A stretch of 64,000 nucleotides of DNA, taken from contig NZ_JBNNWS010000014.1 of NCBI RefSeq assembly GCF_050281185.1, forward strand, positions 1 through 64,000. The letters are read 5' to 3'. The position numbers were made by a program, and so were the translations under genes. Below, piece after piece: positions 54,036 through 61,940 of this stretch (position 1 is the first letter of the stretch; every line of letters starts with the position of its first letter). A model generated the notes under the pieces. It saw nothing but the letters and a program-made list of their open reading frames with translations. It was not told the origin of the DNA and did no database searches. This DNA is from Heyndrickxia sp050281185 (lineage in GTDB: Bacteria; Bacillota; Bacilli; Bacillales; Bacillaceae_C).

Positions 54036-54608
54036 TTATCTTGCATTTGGGAATATCCGTTGAACGGTTTGATTAAATTGATTAAATAGACCGCTAACTG
54101 GATGTCCGCTGCGGATTTGGCTTACATAATCAGTTGTTCTATCATAGAAATCAGGATTTGTTGAGACATATACATTATCGATTCTATTATCTGCTTTTCT
54201 AACTTCCCTCGCAATTTTGTTTTCAACTGTACGTGTTAATTCATTACGAGCTCGGTTATTTAACATGACAGCTACATATGCATTCCGATTAGTGACAATT
54301 ACATTTGCCCGATTGACCTCTTTTAATCTTGCTACCCTGCTCGCAGCTTCATCAGCTACTCTCATTTTGTTATTGACAGTACGAGTAGTACCGGGAGCAG
54401 GAGTAGTAGGAGTAGTAGTAGGACCAGTGCGTGGAGTGGTCACTAAATCCGGATTATAGTTAACATTTTGCGGATTTGTTGTTCGATCATTATTATAACG
54501 AACAGGATTAACATTGTTTCTTGTAGTTAAATTTTTATTCGTTGTTGCACATCCCATTAATAACCCTGATACTACACCTACACAAATAAAGGTTTTTGCA
54601 ATTTTCAT
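54036..54608 (-). CDS. YhcN/YlaJ-family sporulation lipoprotein
   Basis: A 190-aa lipoprotein with lipobox LMGC, a long Asn/Thr/Pro-rich linker (TTPRTGPTTTPTTPAPGTT) and the C-terminal YhcN/YlaJ domain (VARLKEVNRANVIVTNRNAY, VYVSTNPDFYDR). Family members occur in spores and are SigG or SigE dependent in B. subtilis. GGAGGCG precedes the ATG. It occupies the place that ytpR holds in B. subtilis, on the opposite strand. Confidence 0.87.
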   Translation of the reverse strand: MKIAKTFICVGVVSGLLMGCATTNKNLTTRNNVNPVRYNNDRTTNPQNVNYNPDLVTTPRTGPTTTPTTPAPGTTRTVNNKMRVADEAASRVARLKEVNRANVIVTNRNAYVAVMLNNRARNELTRTVENKIAREVRKADNRIDNVYVSTNPDFYDRTTDYVSQIRSGHPVSGLFNQFNQTVQRIFPNAR

Positions 54609-54762
54609 GATTAACGCCTCCTTTTTTTAAAAGTCAATATTAATTTTCCATTGAAAAAAATTTTTATGCTTAAAAATTGTAGGTTAATTTTTCTAGTTCC
54701 TTTTGCTTTAGGTAAGAAAGTATTAAATTTACTAAGGATATTAGGCATGAAAAGTGTCTGCT

Positions 54763-54901
54763 ATGTCTAGTTCCAGCGCTTATCGGCTAGCGGATTTCTC
54801 CGTCTTCTCCCTACGATAAGCGGGCATCGACTCGTGTCCCTCGTCGTGTCTCCTTTATCTTACGAAATCCATTCGCTAAAACTGCGGCACTTGCGTTTTT
54901 C
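54763..54901. repeat. GC-rich intergenic repeat, family C, copy 2
   Basis: About 139 bp, TGTCTAGTTCCAGCGCTTATC to GCGGCACTTGCGTTTTTCT. It matches the copy at 46626 over nearly its full length, with the segment containing CAGTCGAAGACTAC missing. It is the only structure found in the gap 54609-55024. Confidence 0.75.
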
Positions 54902-55024
54902 TAATATCTCTTAAAATTTCTCGATATTTTTCTTTTTACTTGTATAATGAAAAGGAGTTAGTTTTTTCGAGGTATACGAAAGATTTAATTCACTGCAATC
55001 CATTAAAGAAAGAGTGATTTAAAA

Positions 55025-57715
55025 ATGAACTGGATTAAAAAAATAATGAATATCTTTACCGTTGAGGTAGAAGAGGAAAATATAGATAAAGAAAAAAATA
55101 AAATTAGTCAAACCAATACAAGTAGAAATATTGAAACACGAATAAAGTACCAATATCCTAAAGGGAATTTTCGCTTCCCTATGATCCCTGACGAAGTAAA
55201 AAGGAAGAAAAAAAATGATCTCACTCCAAAAAATGTGAACCGATCAAGTAAAAATGATCTAACTTCAAAAAATGTGATTCGATCAAGTAAAAATGAACAT
55301 ACTTCGATAAATCCAGCAGCAGAGATAACAAATAAAACCGTCATAAAAAGAAAAATTGAGCCAAAAATTACGCAGCCATTTAAACCAACTGAAATTCCTT
55401 CTCCAGTTTTTGGTTTTCAACGCCCGCCTCGTCCAGTAAAGGAAAAGGTTATTGAGTTGGAATTATTTAATAAAGAGAATCTTCATCTAACCGATGTGCC
55501 CCCATTAAAGGAGCCTTTATTAAATATGATAAATGCAAAAGATGAAAAACATATGCCTTTACAGGAAGAACAAACCTCACAAGTCGAATATCATGAAACT
55601 AATTTGGAAATTGAGAAAGTGAATGAAAAGGTTGAACTGGATGTAATTGAATTTGAATGTAAAATTGAGGAAATTGATATTCATACAAATGAACATTTTC
55701 AACTGGTTAATGATGAAAAAAATATAGTTGAAACCAAAATGGAAGAGGAACATGTATTAGAAGAAACAGAACCGATGCATATAGAAGAGGATTATGTATT
55801 AGAAGAAACGGAACCAATACATATGGAAGAGGAACATGTATTAGAAGAAACGGAACCGATGCATATAGAAGAGGATTATGTACTAGAAGAAACGGAACCA
55901 ATACATATGGAAGAGGAACAAGTATTAGAGGAGACGGAACCAATACATATGGAAGAGGAATATGTATTAGAGGAAACGGAACCAATACATATGGAAGAGG
56001 ATTATGTATTAGAAGAAACGGAACCAATACATATGGAAGAGGAAAATGTATTAGAAGAAACGGAATCAATACATATAGAAGAGGAATATGTACTAGAGGA
56101 AACGGATCTAAACCAAGTGGATCTAATTGAAAAAGAGGAGAAGCCTGCAAGATCACACATCCCATTTAATGTCATCATGTTAAAGCAGGATCGACAAAAA
56201 TGGGAACAGAAGCAAATAAAAGAGACTCCTGTTCAAATGGAGGAAAAAGTATTACTAATAGATGATGAACTTGAAAATAAGAATTATCCGGCTTTTGCTT
56301 TTCCAGCTCCCCAATTGTTAGTGCCACCTATTAAAGAGGATCTAGATAATAATTGGATTCACGAACAAAGTACGATATTAAATGAAACATTATTAAATTT
56401 TAATGTAAGAGCGAAAGTAGTTAATGTAAGTCAAGGTCCATCAGTAACTAGATTTGAAATTCAACCTGAACCAGGTGTAAAGGTAAATAAAATTACTAAT
56501 TTAAGTGATGACTTAAAGTTAAGCCTTGCAGCAAAAGATATTAGAATTGAAGCGCCAATACCGGGAAAACACACAATTGGAATTGAAATTCCAAATGTGA
56601 AATCCCGCCCGGTGATGATCAGCGAAATTATTTTACATTCGGAGTTTAAAGAAAGCCGATCACCTTTAACTGCTGCCTTAGGACTCGATATTTCTGGCAA
56701 ACCAATTATTACAGATCTTAGAAAGATGCCACACGGGTTAATTGCAGGAGCAACTGGATCTGGAAAGAGTGTTTGTATTAACTCAATTCTTGTGAGTTTA
56801 CTTTTTAAGGCTACACCAAAAGACCTAAAACTATTATTGATTGATCCAAAAATGGTTGAGCTTGCACCGTATAATCATATTCCACATTTAGTGAGTCCAG
56901 TGATTACGGACGTAAAAGCAGCCACAGCAGCTTTAAAATGGGCAGTGGAAGAAATGGAAAGAAGGTATGAGTTATTTGCTCACACAGGTGTGAGAGATAT
57001 TCAACGCTTTAATGATCTAGCGGAAAGCAACCGACAGTTTAATGATAAACTTCCATACATTGTAATTATTATTGACGAGTTAGCAGATTTAATGATGATG
57101 TCCCCTGCAGATGTAGAAGAAGCTATTTGTCGTATTGCTCAAAAAGCACGTGCATGTGGTATCCATTTAATTATTGCAACTCAAAGACCATCGGTTGACG
57201 TAATAACTGGTCTAATTAAAGCAAATGTTCCAACGAGAATTGCCTTTTCTGTTTCTTCGCAAGTAGATTCGAGGACCATTATTGATATTAGTGGAGCGGA
57301 AAAACTGCTTGGACGTGGTGATATGTTATTTTTGGAAAATGGTTCTTCAAAACCTGTGCGACTCCAAGGGACATTTGTATCAGATGAGGAAATTGATCGA
57401 ATTGTCCACCATGTTCGCCAAGAAGAAAGGCCAAATTATTTATTTGAGCAAGAAGAGCTATTAAAAAAGGCTCAAATTGAAGATGAAGAAGATGAGTTGT
57501 TTTTAGAGGCATGTGAATTTGTTTTTGATCAAGGGGGAGCATCTACTTCATTATTACAAAGAAATTTTCGGATTGGATACAACCGTGCAGCAAGATTAAT
57601 TGAAATGATGGAGCAGCAGGGGATTATCTCTGAGGCAAAGGGAAGTAAGCCGAGAGACATTTTAATTTCTAGATCTGACTTAGACACTTTCTATAATTCT
57701 CATTCAATTGGATGA
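55025..57715 (+). CDS. sftA: DNA translocase SftA (YtpS)
   Basis: An 896-aa FtsK/SpoIIIE-family motor. Unlike SpoIIIE it has no N-terminal membrane segments; SftA works at the septum to clear chromosomal DNA before division. The N-terminal half is acidic and low-complexity and holds a nine-unit, 14-residue repeat (residues 239-364). The motor follows, with Walker A GATGSGKSVC, Walker B VIIIDELADLMMM and IATQRPSVDVITG. The C-terminal gamma winged helix has ACEFVFDQGGASTSLLQR. murC lies downstream. Confidence 0.95.
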   Translation: MNWIKKIMNIFTVEVEEENIDKEKNKISQTNTSRNIETRIKYQYPKGNFRFPMIPDEVKRKKKNDLTPKNVNRSSKNDLTSKNVIRSSKNEHTSINPAAEITNKTVIKRKIEPKITQPFKPTEIPSPVFGFQRPPRPVKEKVIELELFNKENLHLTDVPPLKEPLLNMINAKDEKHMPLQEEQTSQVEYHETNLEIEKVNEKVELDVIEFECKIEEIDIHTNEHFQLVNDEKNIVETKMEEEHVLEETEPMHIEEDYVLEETEPIHMEEEHVLEETEPMHIEEDYVLEETEPIHMEEEQVLEETEPIHMEEEYVLEETEPIHMEEDYVLEETEPIHMEEENVLEETESIHIEEEYVLEETDLNQVDLIEKEEKPARSHIPFNVIMLKQDRQKWEQKQIKETPVQMEEKVLLIDDELENKNYPAFAFPAPQLLVPPIKEDLDNNWIHEQSTILNETLLNFNVRAKVVNVSQGPSVTRFEIQPEPGVKVNKITNLSDDLKLSLAAKDIRIEAPIPGKHTIGIEIPNVKSRPVMISEIILHSEFKESRSPLTAALGLDISGKPIITDLRKMPHGLIAGATGSGKSVCINSILVSLLFKATPKDLKLLLIDPKMVELAPYNHIPHLVSPVITDVKAATAALKWAVEEMERRYELFAHTGVRDIQRFNDLAESNRQFNDKLPYIVIIIDELADLMMMSPADVEEAICRIAQKARACGIHLIIATQRPSVDVITGLIKANVPTRIAFSVSSQVDSRTIIDISGAEKLLGRGDMLFLENGSSKPVRLQGTFVSDEEIDRIVHHVRQEERPNYLFEQEELLKKAQIEDEEDELFLEACEFVFDQGGASTSLLQRNFRIGYNRAARLIEMMEQQGIISEAKGSKPRDILISRSDLDTFYNSHSIG
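55739..56116 (+). repeat. 42-bp in-frame tandem repeat within sftA
   Basis: Nine head-to-tail 42-bp units encode variants of MEEEHVLEETEPIH, alternating M/I at position 1 and H/Y/Q/N at position 5. The last unit decays to EETDLNQ. Adjacent units are nearly identical in DNA, including many silent positions, which points to recent slippage or unequal exchange. Confidence 0.93.
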
Positions 57716-57821
57716 TCTGTAATGAAGAAGTTACACATATCATAGTCATGAAATATAAAAAGTGCTATAATTATTGAATATGAACATTTATAATCAAATA
57801 AATTGTTCAATATATCCTTTA

Positions 57822-57882
57822 TAAATAGGATTTTATACACTATACGATATAGAAACAATCTTTGCGAAAACTGGCTTAGCAA
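57822..57882. mobile_element. degenerate right end of a family A element
   Basis: TTTTATACACTATACGATAT followed by GAAACAATCTTTGCGAAAACTGGC matches the right ends of the copies at 22130 and 28906. The left end is not recognisable. Confidence 0.55.
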
Positions 57883-57937
57883 ATGATATTTATATATCAT
57901 ATACTGTGTACATATAGACATTGTTGGAGGTTCTATT

Positions 57938-59242
57938 ATGACTGTATACCATTTCGTAGGTATTAAAGGATCCGGTATGAGTGCATTAGCGCAAATACTA
58001 CACGATATGGGTTATAAAGTGCAAGGATCAGATGTTGAAAAGTATTTTTTTACCCAAAAAGGCTTGGAGGAATCAGGAATAAACATACTTCCATTCCAGC
58101 GTGAAAATATTAAACCGGGCTTAGTTGTTATTGCAGGAAATGCGTTTCCTGATACACATGAAGAAATTGATGAAGCTTTTAAAAACGATATTCCAGTGAT
58201 CCGTTACCATAAATTTTTAGGGGAATTTATGCAAAAGTTTACGAGTGTTGCTGTAACTGGAGCGCATGGTAAAACATCCACGACTGGATTATTATCACAT
58301 GTTATATCCGGTTCAAAACCAACGTCTTACTTAATTGGTGATGGTACAGGACATGGTGAAAAGGGTGCTGAATACTTTGTTTTTGAAGCATGTGAATATA
58401 GACGTCATTTTCTTTCATACTATCCAGATTACGCGATAATGACAAATATCGATTTCGATCATCCGGATTATTTTGCAAATATTGAAGATGTATTTTCTGC
58501 CTTTCAAGAAATGGCCATGCATGTAAAAAAAGGGATATTCGCTTATGGTGATGATGAACAATTACAAAAGATACAAGCAAAGGTACCTGTCTTATTTTAT
58601 GGATTTGGCGAAGAGAATGATTTTCAAGCAAGGAACATCGAAAAATGTGCAACAGGAACTAAATTTGATGTGCTAGTTCGCAATAATTTCTATGCAAGCT
58701 TTGAAATTCCAACGTATGGAGACCATAATGTTCTTAATGCCCTATCTGTTATTGCATTGTGCCATTACGAAGAAATTGATACAGATACAACCCAAGCTTT
58801 CTTAAAATCATTTCAAGGTGTTAAACGAAGATTTACTGAAAAACAAATTGGGTCACAAATTGTTGTCGATGACTATGCACATCATCCTACTGAAATTAAA
58901 GCAACGATTGATTCAGCAAAACAAAAGTACCCAGATCGAGAAATTGTTGTTGTTTTCCAACCTCATACATTTACTCGAACACAAACGTTCCTAACGGAAT
59001 TTGCACAAAGCTTAAGTGAGGCTGATCATGTTTTCTTATGTGAAATATTCGGTTCTGCTAGAGAAATTCACGGGAAACTAACTGTTAATGATTTAAAAGA
59101 TAAAATAGAAGGGGCACAAATTATACGGGAAGAAGATACGTCTCCTCTTCTAAAGCTTAAAAACAGTGTTATTTTATTTATGGGTGCAGGAGATATTCAA
59201 AAGTATCAACTTGCATACGAAAAGCTTCTAGAAAATGAATAA
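57938..59242 (+). CDS. murC: UDP-N-acetylmuramate-L-alanine ligase MurC
   Basis: Adds L-Ala to UDP-MurNAc, the first amino acid of the peptidoglycan stem. The 434 aa match Bacillus MurC. N-terminal GIKGSGMSALAQIL, ATP site TGAHGKTSTTG, HPDYF and DDYAHHPTEIKA. TTGGAGG precedes the ATG. Downstream of sftA, as in B. subtilis. Confidence 0.96.
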   Translation: MTVYHFVGIKGSGMSALAQILHDMGYKVQGSDVEKYFFTQKGLEESGINILPFQRENIKPGLVVIAGNAFPDTHEEIDEAFKNDIPVIRYHKFLGEFMQKFTSVAVTGAHGKTSTTGLLSHVISGSKPTSYLIGDGTGHGEKGAEYFVFEACEYRRHFLSYYPDYAIMTNIDFDHPDYFANIEDVFSAFQEMAMHVKKGIFAYGDDEQLQKIQAKVPVLFYGFGEENDFQARNIEKCATGTKFDVLVRNNFYASFEIPTYGDHNVLNALSVIALCHYEEIDTDTTQAFLKSFQGVKRRFTEKQIGSQIVVDDYAHHPTEIKATIDSAKQKYPDREIVVVFQPHTFTRTQTFLTEFAQSLSEADHVFLCEIFGSAREIHGKLTVNDLKDKIEGAQIIREEDTSPLLKLKNSVILFMGAGDIQKYQLAYEKLLENE

Positions 59243-59246
59243 TTTA

Positions 59247-59281
59247 AAATAAACAGGCTGCCTTAGGCAGCCTGTTTATTT
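59247..59281. terminator. bidirectional terminator, murC/aminopeptidase
   Basis: Perfect 16-bp stem AAATAAACAGGCTGCC/GGCAGCCTGTTTATTT with a 3-nt loop between converging genes. Confidence 0.93.
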
Positions 59282-59292
59282 ACAAATAATTA

Positions 59293-60408
59293 TCATTTCA
59301 AATTATCTGGATTTAAACATTCCAACTCGGGTAATACGAAAAGACCGTCTTTTCGTATAAGAACATCATCAAAATAAATTTCTCCACCTCCATATTCAGG
59401 ACGTTGAATTAGTACCATATCCCAATGAATATTTGAGTTGTTTCCATTAGGGGCGATATCATAGCATTGTCCTGGTGTAAAGTGAATGCTTCCAGCGATT
59501 TTTTCATCAAATAATATATCTTGCATTGGATGAAGGATGAAAGGATTAACTCCAATTGCGAATTCACCGATATAACGTGCACCTTCGTCTGTATCGAAGA
59601 TTTTATTAATTCTTTCCGTATCATTAGAAGTAGCTTCAATAATTTTTCCATCTTTAAACTTTAACACAACATTCTCGAAAGTGAATCCTTGGTATGGAGA
59701 TGGTGTATTATATGTAAGAGTTCCGTTCACAGAATTACGAACTGGTGCAGTATACACTTCTCCATCAGGAATATTCAGACGGCCGGCACATTTTATCGCA
59801 GGAATATCTTTAATCGAGAAGACTAAATCTGTACCTGGACTTACAAGACGAACTTTATCTGTTTTGTTCATTAAAGCAACTAAGGAGTCCATTGCTTTGT
59901 CCATTTTACTATAGTCTAAATTACAAACATTGAAATAAAAATCTTCAAATGCTTCCGTACTCATTTTCGCTAATTGTGCCATTGCAGAATTAGGATAGCG
60001 AAGAACAACCCATTTTGTTTTCGGCACACGAATTTCTCTGTGGACTTTTTTACCAACTGTATTCCCTTCAATTTTCATTTTTTCATCCGGAACATCAGCA
60101 TGTTCATTGATGTTATCCCCTGATCTTAAACCAATATATGCGTCCATTTTCTTCATAACTTCAGCTTCAAAATCAGCGATCATATTAAATTGTTCTTCCT
60201 GTGCACCCATTAAGAGAGCTCGGTCAACTTGATGGTCTTTTAAAGATACAAATGGGTATCCACCTGCTGCATATGCCTCCTTTACTAAGGCTATAACCAG
60301 TTCTCTTTGAAGTCCAAAGTTTTCAATTAAAACCTTTTCACCAGGCTGTAATTGGATGGAATAGTTTATTAAATTCTTAGCTAATTGTTCAATACGCGGA
60401 TCTTTCAC
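59293..60408 (-). CDS. M29-family aminopeptidase
   Basis: A 371-aa thermophilic-type aminopeptidase (AmpS/PepS/M29). Metal-site segments: VRLVSPGTDLVFSI, NIPDGEVYTAPV, FTFENVVLKF, GEFAIGVNPF, GSIHFTPGQCY and the final NIHWDMVLIQ. GTG 60408 is chosen, 8 nt after GGAGG; TTG 60423 would contain that site. A broad-specificity cytoplasmic aminopeptidase. Single gene. Confidence 0.9.
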   Translation of the reverse strand: MKDPRIEQLAKNLINYSIQLQPGEKVLIENFGLQRELVIALVKEAYAAGGYPFVSLKDHQVDRALLMGAQEEQFNMIADFEAEVMKKMDAYIGLRSGDNINEHADVPDEKMKIEGNTVGKKVHREIRVPKTKWVVLRYPNSAMAQLAKMSTEAFEDFYFNVCNLDYSKMDKAMDSLVALMNKTDKVRLVSPGTDLVFSIKDIPAIKCAGRLNIPDGEVYTAPVRNSVNGTLTYNTPSPYQGFTFENVVLKFKDGKIIEATSNDTERINKIFDTDEGARYIGEFAIGVNPFILHPMQDILFDEKIAGSIHFTPGQCYDIAPNGNNSNIHWDMVLIQRPEYGGGEIYFDDVLIRKDGLFVLPELECLNPDNLK

Positions 60409-60603
60409 TTTGTTTTCCTCCAATATTCAATTTAGTACTATTTTATTGTACCTGTAATTCTCTCATTTGTTGAATTAAAAAGATTTATTAAGGAAAAGAT
60501 TTTTAATCGAAAAATATTTGGCGAAAATGGTTGATTATGAGAAAATAGAGTTAGAAAACATATGTAAATGGTCGAAAAAATATTATGTGACTTTTTTACA
60601 GAT

Positions 60604-60734
60604 GGCTTTGTTTTAGGTAACTGTTGATAAAATCCTCTGCAGGGTATACCTGAAGCGATTTCTTGACGTAGTAAAACTAGCTGAACGTATACCCTACAGA
60701 TTTTATTAGAAACAACAATATTTTTTACAAAGCC
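60604..60734. mobile_element. family B element, second full copy
   Basis: A 131-bp copy with ends GGCTTTGTTTTAGG/TTTTTTACAAAGCC. Flanks TTACAGAT and ATACAAAT match at 6 of 8. The inner palindrome CTGCAGGGTATAC/GTATACCCTACAG surrounds the core GAAGCGATTTCTTGACG ... TAGCTGAACG. It lies in the gap 60409-60790; a ytxG promoter, if any, must overlap or follow it. Confidence 0.85.
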
Positions 60735-60790
60735 ATACAAATATAAAATTAAAAAGGGAATTGTTAGATGTACAAGGAGGGGTCGACCTA

Positions 60791-61282
60791 ATGATTATTA
60801 TTCTTTATTTAAGTGTTGCATTAATTGCAATCGCTTTTTTGATTTTTGTTATTAGTGTGTCGAAAACATTAAATTCAGTAAAAGACACATTAAATCAAGT
60901 TACCAAAACAATGGAGGGGTTAGAGGGCCAATTACAAGGGATTACTCGTGAATCAGAGCTGCTCTTACAAAAGACTAACGCCCTGGCAGAAGATTTTCAG
61001 AAAAAGGCAGAGAAGCTAAATACAGTTGTTAATGCTGCTCAAGATGTTGGGTCAACGATTAAATCTTTTAATTCAACAGTGAGAAAAGTAACGAATAATG
61101 TTTCCTATAAAATGGAACAAAATCAAGATAAAATAGCACAAGTTGTCCAATGGAGCAATGTTTTAAAAGAACTAAAGGATAAATGGGTAGAAAAGAAGGA
61201 AAAAAAGCTTAGTAGGCAAGAAGAAAAAAATAGGCTCGAAAATGAACCTCAATTAAGAGAAGTTAAGAGAGCAAGAAGTTAA
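60791..61282 (+). CDS. ytxG: YtxG, DUF948 protein
   Basis: A 163-aa protein with one N-terminal membrane segment (IIILYLSVALIAIAFLIFVI) and a long coiled coil (ESELLLQKTNALAEDFQKKA), ending in a highly basic tail. B. subtilis ytxGHJ is a general-stress operon. ATG 60791 lies 10 nt after AAGGAGG. ytxH follows by 24 bp. I could not find a clear SigB promoter. Confidence 0.9.
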   Translation: MIIILYLSVALIAIAFLIFVISVSKTLNSVKDTLNQVTKTMEGLEGQLQGITRESELLLQKTNALAEDFQKKAEKLNTVVNAAQDVGSTIKSFNSTVRKVTNNVSYKMEQNQDKIAQVVQWSNVLKELKDKWVEKKEKKLSRQEEKNRLENEPQLREVKRARS

Positions 61283-61306
61283 AACATATTTTAAGGAGGA
61301 GTAAAA

Positions 61307-61675
61307 ATGGCAAATAAAAATGAGACAAAACAAATGGATAATCAAGAGCAATTAAATAGAAAAGACTTTATTGCTGGTGCACTTATAGGCGGGATTGTCG
61401 GTGCAGTAACAGCTCTTCTTTTAGCCCCTAAATCAGGCAAGGAATTACGAAACGACTTGAGTGGACAAGTTGAGGCGTTAAAAGGAAAAACGGATCATTT
61501 ACGCATTGCTGTTACTCAAAAAGGAAATGAATTGGCATCTGCTACAAAAGATAAATCAATTCTATTAAAGGATTTTGCAGTTGAAAAAGGAAACCAACTA
61601 GTTGGATCAATTAAGGATAAAAGTAAGGTTGAAAACAAAGTAGAAGAAGATACGTATGAAGAAGAGTTTATCTAA
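61307..61675 (+). CDS. ytxH: YtxH-family general stress protein
   Basis: A 122-aa YtxH: N-terminal polar stretch, one Gly-rich membrane segment FIAGALIGGIVGAVTALLLAP followed by KSGKELRNDL, then a helical, apolipoprotein-like tail. AAGGAGG precedes the ATG. Second gene of the ytxGH pair; the usual third gene, ytxJ, is missing here. Confidence 0.92.
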   Translation: MANKNETKQMDNQEQLNRKDFIAGALIGGIVGAVTALLLAPKSGKELRNDLSGQVEALKGKTDHLRIAVTQKGNELASATKDKSILLKDFAVEKGNQLVGSIKDKSKVENKVEEDTYEEEFI

Positions 61676-61676
61676 T

Positions 61677-61708
61677 AAAATCGGAGGCTGACTGCCTCTG
61701 ATTTTTTA
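61677..61708 (+). terminator. terminator after ytxH
   Basis: Stem AAAATCGGAGGC/GCCTCTGATTTT with a 5-nt loop and T tail. Confidence 0.9.
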
Positions 61709-61731
61709 TTATGCTTCTAAGTTTTTTGAAA

Positions 61732-61791
61732 GGCTGTTTTTGCACAAATTGTGGCTTTTCGTAAATAGCAACAAAGTTTAAGAAAAGAGCC
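61732..61791. mobile_element. minimal 60-bp family A element
   Basis: Almost only the two inverted ends: GGCTGTTTTTGCACAAATTG and ACAAAGTTTAAGAAAAGAGCC. Bracketed by an exact 8-bp repeat TTTTGAAA (61724-61731 and 61792-61799). Confidence 0.88.
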
Positions 61792-61940
61792 TTTTGAAAA
61801 CATTCACCGTCTTTGAATTTATTCATAAAATACTTTATCACTTAAAAGCGTTTAATTGTTAAAGTTTTTTAGTGACATTTTTCAACCAATGGATTATAAT
61901 TATTCAAAATTGCAATTTGATGCTAGAGAGGATGGAAGGT

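Noticed and set aside
55739..56116. Could the regular repeats be a CRISPR array?
   Set aside because: Units are contiguous, with no spacers, and remain in frame within a single protein.
55707..56165. 152-aa antisense open frame with Leu/Pro/Phe repeats
   Set aside because: A shadow of the 42-bp repeat in sftA; the repeat keeps the opposite frame open.
60736..60790. SigB promoter for ytxGH
   Set aside because: A GGGAAT resembles a SigB -10 box, but no GTTTAA-like -35 lies 12-15 bp upstream; that stretch is the end of a family B element.
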